From: Chloroflexota bacterium
Lineage (GTDB): Bacteria; Chloroflexota; Dehalococcoidia; Lucifugimonadales; UBA3495
Length of the DNA stretch: 10,186 nucleotides
Reading direction: 5' to 3'
Assembly: GCA_022562335.1 (NCBI GenBank)
Contig: JADFPM010000070.1
Coordinates: 1-10,186 of the forward strand
A program made the position numbers and the translations under genes. The notes under the pieces were generated by a model. The model did no database searches. It was not told the origin of the DNA and worked only from the letters and a program-made list of their open reading frames with translations. Below are positions 1 to 6,492 of the stretch, in pieces. Each line of letters begins with the position of its first letter. Within the stretch, counting starts at the first letter, position 1.

Positions 1-644
1 TCATGCTGCGCGTGCCCCAGGCGGCGGAAGTAGCGCAGCTCCACCATCTGCGCTCCCTCGCCGGAACGCGCGCGAGTAGCGGCGCGGGCCACGGCCTCGG
101 GATCGGCCGCGCAGCGGACGGGAACCGGAACTTCGTAATCAAAATCCACCTCGTCCAATTCCTCCACCGCCACGTCCGCCGGTATCTCTAAAAGCACCGG
201 GCCGGGCCGGCCTCCCCTCAACTTGGTGAACGCCCGCCGCATCAGTTCGGGCACGCGGTTGGCCGCGTTGATGGTTTCCGACCATTTGGTCACCGTCTCG
301 TAGCTCTTGGCAGGGCTGAAAAACGGGTGGGTCCCCTGGCGGTCCCGGGGGGCGCCGGCCGGCAGCAGCAGGATAGGCACCGAATCGGCATAGGCTACCG
401 CGACACCGCTGAAGGCATTTTCGGCCCCGGGGCCGTTCTGCGCCAGAAAAATACCCGTCCGTTTTCCGTTATTGATCCTGGAAAAGCCGTCGGCCATGTG
501 TATCCCGGTCCTTTCCTGACGGCATACGATGGGCCGGATGCCCGCGACGGCAATGGCCTCGATGAGGGGGTTCGTAGGCATCACGGCCACGAAATCCACC
601 CCCTCCATCTTCAATATGTTGGCTATAGCGGTAACACCGTTCAT
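1..644 (-). CDS. Thiamine-diphosphate-dependent enzyme, acetolactate-synthase-like, N-terminal part (runs off left edge)
   Basis: The first 214 codons of a protein that continues beyond base 1. The visible part matches the N-terminal pyrimidine-binding domain of the acetolactate synthase/benzoylformate decarboxylase superfamily, roughly residues 1-165, followed by the start of the central domain. Glu44 in CRQERTGIHMADGFSR lies where the catalytic Glu that activates the thiamine pyrimidine ring is found. It is followed by the typical GPGAENAFSGVAVAYADSVP stretch and, near residues 160-170, GRPGPVLLEIPADV. The family FGxPG loop is replaced by VMPTNP. The ATG has a strong GGGAGG five bases upstream. 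The diphosphate-binding C-terminal domain is outside the window, so the substrate cannot be assigned; members act on 2-oxo acids. It lies 114 bp downstream of the PPOX-class gene, with its own candidate promoter. Superfamily call firm, exact reaction unknown. Confidence 0.85.
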   Translation of the reverse strand, partial: MNGVTAIANILKMEGVDFVAVMPTNPLIEAIAVAGIRPIVCRQERTGIHMADGFSRINNGKRTGIFLAQNGPGAENAFSGVAVAYADSVPILLLPAGAPRDRQGTHPFFSPAKSYETVTKWSETINAANRVPELMRRAFTKLRGGRPGPVLLEIPADVAVEELDEVDFDYEVPVPVRCAADPEAVARAATRARSGEGAQMVELRYFRRLGHAQH

Positions 645-732
645 GGCTGCCTCCCAAAGGTGCGATGGCAAGCTCAATCAGGCACGGAGGATATCTGTCC
701 CCGTCCATGCAGCAACCGGGCTTCGAGAGGCA

Positions 733-762
733 AGTTTAGGAGGGGCGTGGGAACGGTGTCAA
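733..762 (-). promoter_or_regulatory. Candidate sigma-70-type promoter for the thiamine-diphosphate enzyme gene
   Basis: On the minus strand a perfect TTGACA (762-757) is followed after 18 bases by TAAACT (738-733, four of six consensus positions). This would give a leader of roughly 80 bases to the ATG at 644. The -35 box overlaps the stop codon of the PPOX-class gene. The match is by eye only. Confidence 0.4.
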
Positions 763-1178
763 GCGGGGAGCCGATCGCCGCCGGAGTCCAGCCCCCAGGC
801 CACGGTGCCGCCGATGACGATCTTGATCACCGGGTTGTCATCGATGTCCATGTCCTGGTACTGGTCATACTTCTGCCGTAGCAGGCCGATGGCCTTGACC
901 CGTTCGCCGCCTTCAAGCAGCAGTTCAGCCCGGCCCCTGACCAGGATGTACCAAAGCCGGTCCCAGGCTTCTTCGTAGTGGTCCACCACCAGGGCCACCT
1001 GGGGATTGGCCAGGATGTTCCTCACCCGCCGCAACCGGTTCAGGGCGGTGCGCTTGGGCTTTTGGTCCAGTACCGAATAGATGACATCGCCTTCCAGCAC
1101 GAAGCAAACGGGGATCACATGGGGCGCGCCCGCCTCGTCGGCAGTGGCCAGGTGGCCGATCCGGGCCGCGGCCAACAT
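759..1178 (-). CDS. PPOX-class F420-type oxidoreductase, Rv0121c-like
   Basis: A 139-residue split-barrel flavin/deazaflavin-binding protein. The pattern ARIGHLATADEAGAPHVIPV, then an FVLEGDVIYSVLDQKPKR segment, RLRRVRNILANPQVALVVDHY and WDRLWYILVRGRAEL is what I know from the 'PPOX class probable F420-dependent enzyme, Rv0121 family'. These proteins probably use coenzyme F420 in a cytosolic redox step, with natural substrates mostly unknown. Coordinates use the first standard start in frame (ATG at 1178), which has no ribosome site. Family-like residues LPQLTPSQTR continue upstream to 1208. A GGAGG at 1219-1215 sits six bases before a CTG at 1208-1206, and a better ATG at 1221 is one base out of frame (see findings). 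The gene lies between the HEAT-repeat gene upstream and the thiamine-diphosphate enzyme downstream, all on the same strand. Family call is confident; cofactor choice (F420 versus FMN) is inference. Confidence 0.88.
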   Translation of the reverse strand: MLAAARIGHLATADEAGAPHVIPVCFVLEGDVIYSVLDQKPKRTALNRLRRVRNILANPQVALVVDHYEEAWDRLWYILVRGRAELLLEGGERVKAIGLLRQKYDQYQDMDIDDNPVIKIVIGGTVAWGLDSGGDRLPA

Positions 1179-1334
1179 CCGGGTTTGGGATGGGGTCAGT
1201 TGAGGCAGAAAAAACCTCCATAAGAACCCTCGGGGGACAGGAAAGCTAACCGGGGTGAATGGGGATAGGTTGTCTAAACGAAGCCCGTTCGTTACGGCGG
1301 CCGAAACCCGCTGGCCTGCCGGTCCAGCCTCTGG

Positions 1335-2258
1335 TTAAGCCTCCGAGGAGAAAGCCATGGGGTCTTCCAGCATCTCTATGTTTTGCAACTCGTCCCTGGC
1401 GGCGTCTTCCAAAACGGCATCGCCCTCTTTGACGCAATGGAGCAAAACCTTTTTGGCCAGGGGGCCGCCGATCTTGCCCAATGCTTTTATTCCAGCCAAT
1501 TGGACCTGGAAATCCTCGTCTTGAAGCAACGGTATCAGGTGGGGAACCACGTCCTCCTCGCCCAGTTCGCCACAGGCATGGGCGGTCTCATAGCGTATGG
1601 TGGGTTCCCGGTTGTCCAGCTCTTTGATGAGGATGGGCAGCCAGGTGGTCTCACCGGTACGGCCCATGGCATAAATGGAACTGGACTTGAGCTTTATATC
1701 GGAGCTTTCGTACGCCCAAGAAACCAGTTCCTTGATGTCAGAGGTGTTGAAGGGGGCCACTGCCTCCAGACTGCGCCGCCGGACCTCCATGTGCTGGTCT
1801 GGGTCCTTCAGCACCTCCATCAGCGACTCGTGGATGCTTTCGCCATCTTTGGGAAGAAGCTTGCCTTCCTGGACCAGAACCGGGAATTTGCCCAGGGCAA
1901 CCGCCGCAGCCGATCGGACCGAGGAACTTTTGTCAGACCTGAGGATCTGAATGAGGCCGGAGATTATGGACCGGTCCTCATGTTCCCACAGGCCTTCCAT
2001 CGCCTTTTCCAATACCTCTTCATCCTGGTCTTTCAGGAACATCTTGAACAGGGCGATGAAATCCATATCCGAATTATCTTCCGCCGCCTCCACCAAACTG
2101 CCGACTATCCAACGTTGGCGCTCCAAGGGGATGTCAAACCAGACCCTGGCGAAAGCCCCCAACTCCTCAGGTGTCAGGTCGGATAACTCAATGAAGTCCC
2201 CCGCCTCCACTTGATTGGACAAGTCTGCCAGAGTTTCTAAAAATAGATCCAGCGCCAT
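1335..2258 (-). CDS. HEAT-repeat protein
   Basis: A 307-residue acidic, all-helical protein with no signal peptide or membrane segment, so probably cytosolic. HEAT-like helix pairs recur about every 30-35 residues: one near residues 78-125 (VLEKAMEGLWEH then VRSAAAVALGKF), one near 140-172 (VRRRSLEAVAPF), one near 178-205 (KLKSSSIYAMGRTG), and two near 207-285 (IRYETAHACGELG and VQLAGIKALGKIGG). Each carries the conserved VR/IR plus A..ALG pattern on the second helix. Such solenoids are protein-binding scaffolds, and no catalytic motif is seen. The ATG follows a purine-rich site, AGGGGAAGGG, four bases upstream. The gene is preceded by an AT-rich leader and followed after about 110 bp by the PPOX gene. 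The partner protein is unknown. Confidence 0.85.
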   Translation of the reverse strand: MALDLFLETLADLSNQVEAGDFIELSDLTPEELGAFARVWFDIPLERQRWIVGSLVEAAEDNSDMDFIALFKMFLKDQDEEVLEKAMEGLWEHEDRSIISGLIQILRSDKSSSVRSAAAVALGKFPVLVQEGKLLPKDGESIHESLMEVLKDPDQHMEVRRRSLEAVAPFNTSDIKELVSWAYESSDIKLKSSSIYAMGRTGETTWLPILIKELDNREPTIRYETAHACGELGEEDVVPHLIPLLQDEDFQVQLAGIKALGKIGGPLAKKVLLHCVKEGDAVLEDAARDELQNIEMLEDPMAFSSEA

Positions 2259-2298
2259 GATCCCTTCCCCTAACCCGGGGACCCTCCTTTTCCCGCAC

Positions 2299-2314
2299 CC
2301 GCCTTACAGGGCGG
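2299..2314. repeat. Short inverted repeat in the leader of the HEAT-repeat gene
   Basis: CCGCC (2299-2303) and GGCGG (2310-2314) can pair around a six-base loop, about 40 bases upstream of the HEAT gene ATG. No T-run follows on either strand, so it does not look like an intrinsic terminator. It could be an mRNA leader hairpin or an operator. Confidence 0.4.
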
Positions 2315-2329
2315 TGTGGTGTCCCCTAT

Positions 2330-2465
2330 CGATGCTTTAACCAAAAACCTCAAATGCTAATACAACCCCTGATATATTGATACTTACTATATGAGGTTAT
2401 TTGGTCCGAGTATAACATAACGCTTAGTTTCAACGGTTGGTTAAAATATCAAAATTATATGAAAA
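2330..2465 (-). promoter_or_regulatory. AT-rich intergenic region, probable promoter region of the HEAT-repeat gene
   Basis: Bases 2341-2460 are about 31% G+C by direct count (37 of 120), far below the flanking genes. No ORF is credible here. On the minus strand there is a TATACT reading toward the HEAT gene and a TTGAAA upstream, but they are only 13 bases apart. A TATAGT lies further downstream without a good -35. I infer promoter activity from composition and position but cannot name the boxes. No hairpin with a T-run was found to terminate the upstream nnr gene. Confidence 0.35.
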
Positions 2466-4127
2466 CTAGCCCGTTTCTCCAATTCTTTTTGGCCCATTGG
2501 GATGGCGGACCCGATCTATGATTTCGGGCAACTCTTGGACCAGGTCCGTTGCGATGGCGCCGGTATCTCCTATTCGGCGCCTCACGGATTCCCCAGCCAG
2601 GCCATGCAGGTAAACCCCGCAGCAAGCGGCATCCATCGTGCTCAAACCTTGAGCCAACAATGCAACGATGATTCCGCTCAACACGTCGCCGGTGCCGCCC
2701 GACGCCAAACCAGGATTGGCAAAGGGCGCTATCCGTGCCAACCCATCGGGATCGCTGACCACCGTATAAGGGCCCTTTAAAACCACGGCAACGTTCCAAC
2801 TTCCCGCCCAATGCCGGGCCGTGGCAACCCTATCCTCTTGCACCGTGGAAATAGCGCCGCCGGTCAATGTCGCCATCTCTCCGGGATGGGGCGTAACCAC
2901 CGCCGGGCGGCCCAGACGCCGCCACCACTCGGCATGTTGCGCCAGGTTGTTCAACCCGTCGGCATCGATTATCACCGGCGGTGCCCGGCCCGGCCGATCT
3001 ATCGCTCCATCTAACGGTCCGTCAAGCAGCAATCTTTCCACGAATCCGGACGTCCCGGCTGATTTCCCCAAACCGCAGCCCACCAGCATGGCGGAATAAC
3101 GGCCGCCGGCTTCACGCAGCGTTGCAACCCCATCGGGGTGAAACCGCCCGTCTTGGTCCTCCGGCAGGGGGAGATGGATCACTTCGGTGAGCTTTGCCGC
3201 CGCCATGGGATACACGCTCTGGGGAGTGGCCAGGGTCACCAGGCCCGCGCCGGCCCGGACGGCCCCCTGAGATGCTAAAAATGCCGCGCCCACGTAGTTC
3301 CGGGAGCCCGCCACCACCAGGGCATGGCCAAAGGTGCCTTTATGGGAGTCCAGCGGCCTGGGCGGCAACCGGGAAGCCACCCATTTATCGGTCAGCAGTT
3401 CCAGGTCCAGGTCCGCGCCGTCTTCGACACCCGCGGGCAGGCCTATATCGACCACCCTAAGGCTGCCGGTATGGGCTGCTCCCGGCAAAGTCACCAGTCC
3501 CGTTTTGGGATTCGCCAATGCCACGGTCACGTCCGCGGTGAAACAGGCCGGGTCAACCATTCCGGTATCTGAGTTGATCCCGGTGGGCAGGTCGAGAGCT
3601 AAGACCACGGGCCCGGAACCGGCGATGCGGCATCCAGACAGAAGCTGGGATGCCTGTTTCACCACTCCTTCCAGGGGCCGGGCGCGTCCCGTCCCCAATA
3701 CCGCGTCTATCACCAACCTGCTGCGCTTGAGGAGCCGTTCCAACTCCCCCCGGCCAATTTCATCAGCATCGCCGGCCAGATCGATAACGGACACACCGTA
3801 TTGCCGCGCCAGGTCCAGCTTCGGGTCGGGATCGGGACGCCGGGTCAACAAACAGGCCGTGACCTCTGCGCCCCACCGCCGTAGATGACGGGCAGCCACC
3901 AGGCCGTCGGCCCCATTGTTGCCGGGGCCGATCAGGGCCGTCACCCGGGCTCCGGCGGCGCCGCCCATCATTTCCCGGGCCACCTGAGCCACCGCCAAGC
4001 CGGCATTCTCCATCAGCTGGTCCGTGCTGACCCCGCGCGCCTCTGAGGCCTGTTCCAAGGCCGTCATCTGGGCCGCGGTGACGATCTTGACGGCCTGATT
4101 CGTAGTCTGGTTAATGGGCTGGTTCAC
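2466..4127 (-). CDS. nnr: Bifunctional NAD(P)H-hydrate epimerase / ADP-dependent NAD(P)H-hydrate dehydratase
   Basis: A 553-residue cytosolic repair enzyme that restores hydrated NADH/NADPH. The N-terminal YjeF-type epimerase domain (about residues 13-230) equilibrates the R and S hydrates. It shows the GPGNNGADG loop (67-75), DAVLGTG (141-147) and LDLPTGINSDTG (178-189). The C-terminal ribokinase-fold dehydratase domain (about 245-545) dehydrates the S-form using ADP. It shows GHALVVAGS, the Gly/Ala-rich VRAGAGLVTLATP, DADGLN, TPHPGEMATL, LKGPYTVV and GLASGGTGDVLSG. The start is GTG at 4127, overlapping the acpS stop as GTGA, which implies coupled translation. The usual family N-terminus would be close to VKIVTAAQM, so the first 12 residues (MNQPINQTTNQA) are an extension encoded by a 12-bp tandem repeat. 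The stop is TAG at 2468-2466. Both active-site regions look intact. Confidence 0.96.
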   Translation of the reverse strand: MNQPINQTTNQAVKIVTAAQMTALEQASEARGVSTDQLMENAGLAVAQVAREMMGGAAGARVTALIGPGNNGADGLVAARHLRRWGAEVTACLLTRRPDPDPKLDLARQYGVSVIDLAGDADEIGRGELERLLKRSRLVIDAVLGTGRARPLEGVVKQASQLLSGCRIAGSGPVVLALDLPTGINSDTGMVDPACFTADVTVALANPKTGLVTLPGAAHTGSLRVVDIGLPAGVEDGADLDLELLTDKWVASRLPPRPLDSHKGTFGHALVVAGSRNYVGAAFLASQGAVRAGAGLVTLATPQSVYPMAAAKLTEVIHLPLPEDQDGRFHPDGVATLREAGGRYSAMLVGCGLGKSAGTSGFVERLLLDGPLDGAIDRPGRAPPVIIDADGLNNLAQHAEWWRRLGRPAVVTPHPGEMATLTGGAISTVQEDRVATARHWAGSWNVAVVLKGPYTVVSDPDGLARIAPFANPGLASGGTGDVLSGIIVALLAQGLSTMDAACCGVYLHGLAGESVRRRIGDTGAIATDLVQELPEIIDRVRHPNGPKRIGETG

Positions 4128-4139
4128 GGTCTGGTCAAC
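4092..4139. repeat. Degenerate 12-bp tandem repeat (four units) across the acpS/nnr junction
   Basis: Four consecutive 12-base units at 4092-4103, 4104-4115, 4116-4127 and 4128-4139 share a core like CTGGTTCAC on the plus strand. Read in the nnr frame on the minus strand they give VDQT, V(start)NQP, INQT and TNQA. The second unit in reading order supplies the nnr GTG start, and the repeat also contains the acpS stop codon. Confidence 0.75.
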
Positions 4140-4510
4140 GGCTCGATATTGCTTTGGGCGACGACCGAAGCAACGGCGTATTCCCGGGAATGGGATAAGC
4201 TGAGGGCCATTTCCTCGATGCCCAGGCGCTGGGCCCGGCTTTTAGCCCTGCCGTGGAGCTTGATGGCGGGAGCGCCGCTTTTCTGGCGGACAACCTCTAT
4301 GTCCTTCCAGCCCACTCCCCTGACTCCCGTTCCCAGGGCTTTCATGGCGGCTTCCTTGGCCGCGAAACGTGCCGCCAGGTTGGGGGCCCGGCCCCGGCAA
4401 TAGGCGATCTCATCTACGGTGAAGATCCGGTCCAAGAAGCGTTGTCCGTAGCGCTCAAAGACCCGCCGGATGCGGGGGATCTCTATTATGTCAACGCCGG
4501 TGCTCAGCAT
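4124..4510 (-). CDS. acpS: Holo-[acyl-carrier-protein] synthase
   Basis: A 128-residue phosphopantetheinyl transferase of the AcpS group. It moves the 4'-phosphopantetheine arm of CoA to the serine of apo acyl carrier protein, activating it for fatty acid synthesis. The N-terminal STGVDIIEI carries the Mg-binding Asp7. RFAAKEAAMKALGTG (48-62) carries Glu53 and the CoA-binding Lys region. The C-terminal ALSLSHSREYAVASVV is the expected last strand pair. Length is normal for the family. The ATG at 4510 has only a weak ribosome site. The stop codon is inside the start of nnr; acpS followed by an nnr-type gene is a common bacterial arrangement. The last residues (PLTRP) come from the tandem repeat at the junction. 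Confidence 0.95.
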   Translation of the reverse strand: MLSTGVDIIEIPRIRRVFERYGQRFLDRIFTVDEIAYCRGRAPNLAARFAAKEAAMKALGTGVRGVGWKDIEVVRQKSGAPAIKLHGRAKSRAQRLGIEEMALSLSHSREYAVASVVAQSNIEPLTRP

Positions 4511-4554
4511 AAAACCCGACGGATACCATCAATAAAACACCCAGGATGGATAAG

Positions 4555-5178
4555 CTATCCTTCATCCATTTCGTGGAGAATGTCAGTCACCGCATAACAA
4601 AATTCTACGAACACCAAGTTACCGGCCTGTAGACGGCGCTCCCGACAATAATCCGGGAGCCGGTTTTTAAACTCGATATAGTGGTCCCAAATTACCGCTT
4701 TGTCCGGGATAAGCCGGCGTCGAGAAGTTACTACAAGCCAATCCCTGATTTGCCCAGATGCGCTTACAGGATCATTCCCATGTGAGCGTATGTCATATCC
4801 CTACAAATCGGAAAGGAACTGTTGGTACCTATACTGCTCTTTATCTATGATCAAGCATCTCTTTGCCCTCTGAACTTTTCCACCGAAGCTTCTGGCCCCT
4901 AAGAATAAGCCGAGTTCGAATGGCATGTTAAACCGGGGCAACCCAGTTGCCGGGTCCAATTCTGTCCGGGAAATATCGTTGACGGAGTAGCGGCATTCGG
5001 ACACGATGTCGATTATTTTTGTCAACCTCGCTTCTCCTGCCGCGTCCTCCTCAAGAGAGCACCTGGCGACGAATCCGCAGTCGTATATGGTAAAAACTAG
5101 AGCGTCAAAAATCGGCTTGTATGAAATGTCGAACGGGCAATTTATGAATACGTTGTCATTATATGAACTAACCGCCAT
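4555..5178 (-). pseudogene. TIR/nucleoside-deoxyribosyltransferase-like protein gene interrupted by an in-frame amber codon
   Basis: The reading frame from ATG 5178 gives 125 residues, hits TAG at 4803-4801, then stays open for 81 more codons to TAG at 4557-4555. The N-terminal part has NVFINCPFD (9-17), YKPIFDALVFTIYDCGF (20-36), SECRYSVNDISRTELD (60-75) and LPRFNMPFELGLFLGA (80-95). After the stop come GYDIRSHGNDP and IRDWL, then a helical tail. I recall a roughly 200-residue uncharacterised bacterial family with this same order, in which FISDIxGQDIxAHxxDP and RDWL are continuous, so the TAG replaces one internal codon. The MPFELG Glu88, after a conserved DISR strand, resembles the Glu of TIR and nucleoside deoxyribosyltransferase folds; a nucleotide-related role is inference. 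Other genes here (metF, nnr) end in TAG, so genome-wide amber recoding is unlikely. It could be a recent nonsense allele, a sequencing error, or a read-through site. G+C is lower than the flanks. A GGGG lies five bases before the ATG. Confidence 0.8.
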
Positions 5179-5188
5179 ACCGACCCCA

Positions 5189-5305
5189 TCAACCCTTGCG
5201 GCGCACCTGCGGTTTCGGCTTGGCGGCTACCTTTTTTTTAGTTTGCCGCATGCTGACCGGCCTGGGTTTGGAAGGAGTTTTGATGGTCCGTTTCCTAGTC
5301 GCCAT
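5189..5305 (-). CDS. Small lysine/arginine-rich protein (38 residues), hypothetical
   Basis: A short ORF starting MATRKRTIKTPSKPRPVSMR and ending KPQVRRKG. Fifteen of 38 residues are Lys or Arg, with a cluster of prolines and almost no hydrophobic core, so it would be a disordered, strongly basic peptide. It might bind nucleic acid, which is inference from charge only. The stop TGA ends 10 bases before the ATG of the TIR/NDT-like gene and the two would share a transcript. A GTGAAG sits close before the ATG, and an in-frame TAA lies directly upstream, fixing the longest form. An internal ATG at residue 19 is an alternative. It contains a run of eight A. I do not recognise a family; it could also be a leader peptide or a chance ORF. 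Confidence 0.4.
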   Translation of the reverse strand: MATRKRTIKTPSKPRPVSMRQTKKKVAAKPKPQVRRKG

Positions 5306-5346
5306 TTACTTCACTCGGAATCTGCCGAATCCCATACCACCAGAGT

Positions 5347-5377
5347 AGTGTAACAAATGCTTCGGATATTTTTTCAA
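5347..5377 (-). promoter_or_regulatory. Weak candidate promoter for the small basic ORF and TIR/NDT-like gene
   Basis: On the minus strand TTGAAA (5377-5372) and TACACT (5352-5347) are separated by 19 bases, slightly longer than ideal. This is about 40 bases before the small ORF. No other credible pair is seen between metF and this cassette. Confidence 0.25.
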
Positions 5378-5439
5378 TGGCCTGCGCAGCACTTCGTCCC
5401 CTGGGTCGAATTATCCGCGACTGGCGCCCAAAAACGCGT

Positions 5440-6309
5440 CTAGTGCCCTGGAATGGCCAGGTTCTCAAGTATCTTGGAGACGGAGTAACTGCGGTTGAGC
5501 ACGTAGAAGTGGACACCCGGCACGCCGTTGTCCCACAATTCGCGCACCTGTTGGGTGGCGTATTCCACGCCCAACTCCCGGACCGCGTTGTCGTCATCGG
5601 AATACTTCTCCAGTTGTTGGTCCAACTTGGGCGGCAACTTGGCGCCGCACATCGCGGTGAAACGGCGGATCTGCCCCGTGCTCAAAATGGGTAAAACCCC
5701 GGGGATGATGGGCACGTCTATGCCAGCCTTTCGGGCCCGGTCCATCAACTTGAAGAAATCGCTGTTATCGTAAAAGAGCTGGGTGATCAGAAAATCGGCG
5801 CCCTGTTCGACCTTGAGCCGGGTGTGCTTCAGATCCGTGGCCAAGTCCGGCGATTCGGTATGTCCTTCGGGGTAACAGGCCGCGGCCACGCCAAAGCCAA
5901 AATTCTCCCGGATGTGCTTGATCAAATCGACGGCGTGTTGGAAGCCTCCCTCCACGGGCACAAATCCTTCCTGGCCCTGGGGTGGGTCGCCTCGCAGCGC
6001 GATGACGTTGTCAATGCCCGATCGGTCCAACCGGTCCAACACCTGGTTCAGCTCGTCTTTGGTCTGGGCGACGCAGGTCAGATGGGCCATCACCTCCAAT
6101 TGATGCTGTTCTTTAAGCCCCGCCGTGATCTCCTCAGTGAACGCCCTGGTCGATCCACCTGCTCCGTAGGTCACGGACACGAAGTCGGGCTTGAAGGGTT
6201 TTAGACGCTCCACCGCTCGATATACTCCCGGAATCCCCTCAGCCGTCCTGGGCGGGAAGAATTCACAGGAGATGGTCCTGGTGTTATTTAAGATATCTCT
6301 GATCTTCAA
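5440..6309 (-). CDS. metF: 5,10-methylenetetrahydrofolate reductase
   Basis: A 289-residue cytosolic FAD TIM-barrel enzyme that reduces 5,10-methylene-THF to 5-methyl-THF, the methyl donor for methionine synthesis. Visible landmarks are CEFFPPRT with catalytic-type Glu16, FVSVTYGAGGSTR (43-55), MAHLTC (74-79), ALRGDPP with Asp108, a YPEGHTES segment (146-153), and FLITQLFYD with Gln177. The length is typical of bacterial MetF. Translation must begin at TTG (6309) because an in-frame TAA is directly upstream; MKIRDIL is a normal MetF N-terminus. An AGGG lies about nine bases before the TTG, a weak site that suggests modest translation. The stop is TAG. It lies 183 bp downstream of the crotonase gene. 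No SAM riboswitch-like structure was recognised in its leader. Confidence 0.96.
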   Translation of the reverse strand: MKIRDILNNTRTISCEFFPPRTAEGIPGVYRAVERLKPFKPDFVSVTYGAGGSTRAFTEEITAGLKEQHQLEVMAHLTCVAQTKDELNQVLDRLDRSGIDNVIALRGDPPQGQEGFVPVEGGFQHAVDLIKHIRENFGFGVAAACYPEGHTESPDLATDLKHTRLKVEQGADFLITQLFYDNSDFFKLMDRARKAGIDVPIIPGVLPILSTGQIRRFTAMCGAKLPPKLDQQLEKYSDDDNAVRELGVEYATQQVRELWDNGVPGVHFYVLNRSYSVSKILENLAIPGH

Positions 6310-6354
6310 TTAAGATTGCCCTGACATCTACCCTGGTGCTATCAGACTGGCGCT

Positions 6355-6368
6355 GCCCAATCATGGGC
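6355..6368. repeat. Short inverted repeat upstream of metF
   Basis: GCCCA (6355-6359) and TGGGC (6364-6368) form a five-base stem with a four-base loop, about 45 bases before the metF start. No T-run follows on either strand. It may be an operator or leader hairpin, or chance. The rest of the 183-bp gap holds no ORF that I trust. Confidence 0.25.
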
Positions 6369-6492
6369 TTAGGCCTCAACCTGTTATAGGGCAAATCACA
6401 AATCAAATGCCTCTACGGCCGGCCCTTAGACAGCGCGGGGGAGATTTCATCTTAGCACCGGTCCGCAACCAGTGTCGAACCAACGGGCCACG

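Noticed and set aside
327..881. 184-codon plus-strand ORF over the thiamine-diphosphate enzyme gene
   Set aside because: It is antisense to a clear enzyme domain and crosses the gene boundary; it has low-complexity composition and no recognisable domain.
1383..2186. 267-codon plus-strand ORF opposite the HEAT gene
   Set aside because: Shadow of the HEAT-repeat gene: the minus-strand product has regular repeat motifs and a good ribosome site, while the plus-strand product has neither.
2299..2314. Intrinsic terminator after nnr
   Set aside because: The hairpin has only five pairs, no T-run follows, and it lies about 150 bases beyond the nnr stop, within the HEAT gene leader.
4801..4803. Amber codon as pyrrolysine or genome-wide recoded sense codon
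   Set aside because: metF, nnr and the DUF167 gene appear to end normally at TAG, so TAG works as a stop in this genome; no PYLIS-like structure was recognised.
5236..5252. A8 run in the small basic ORF as a programmed frameshift site joining it to the TIR/NDT-like gene
   Set aside because: The TIR/NDT frame is +1 and closed by a TAG just after the A-run, and the -1 frame ends soon inside the TIR/NDT-like gene, so no fusion product results.
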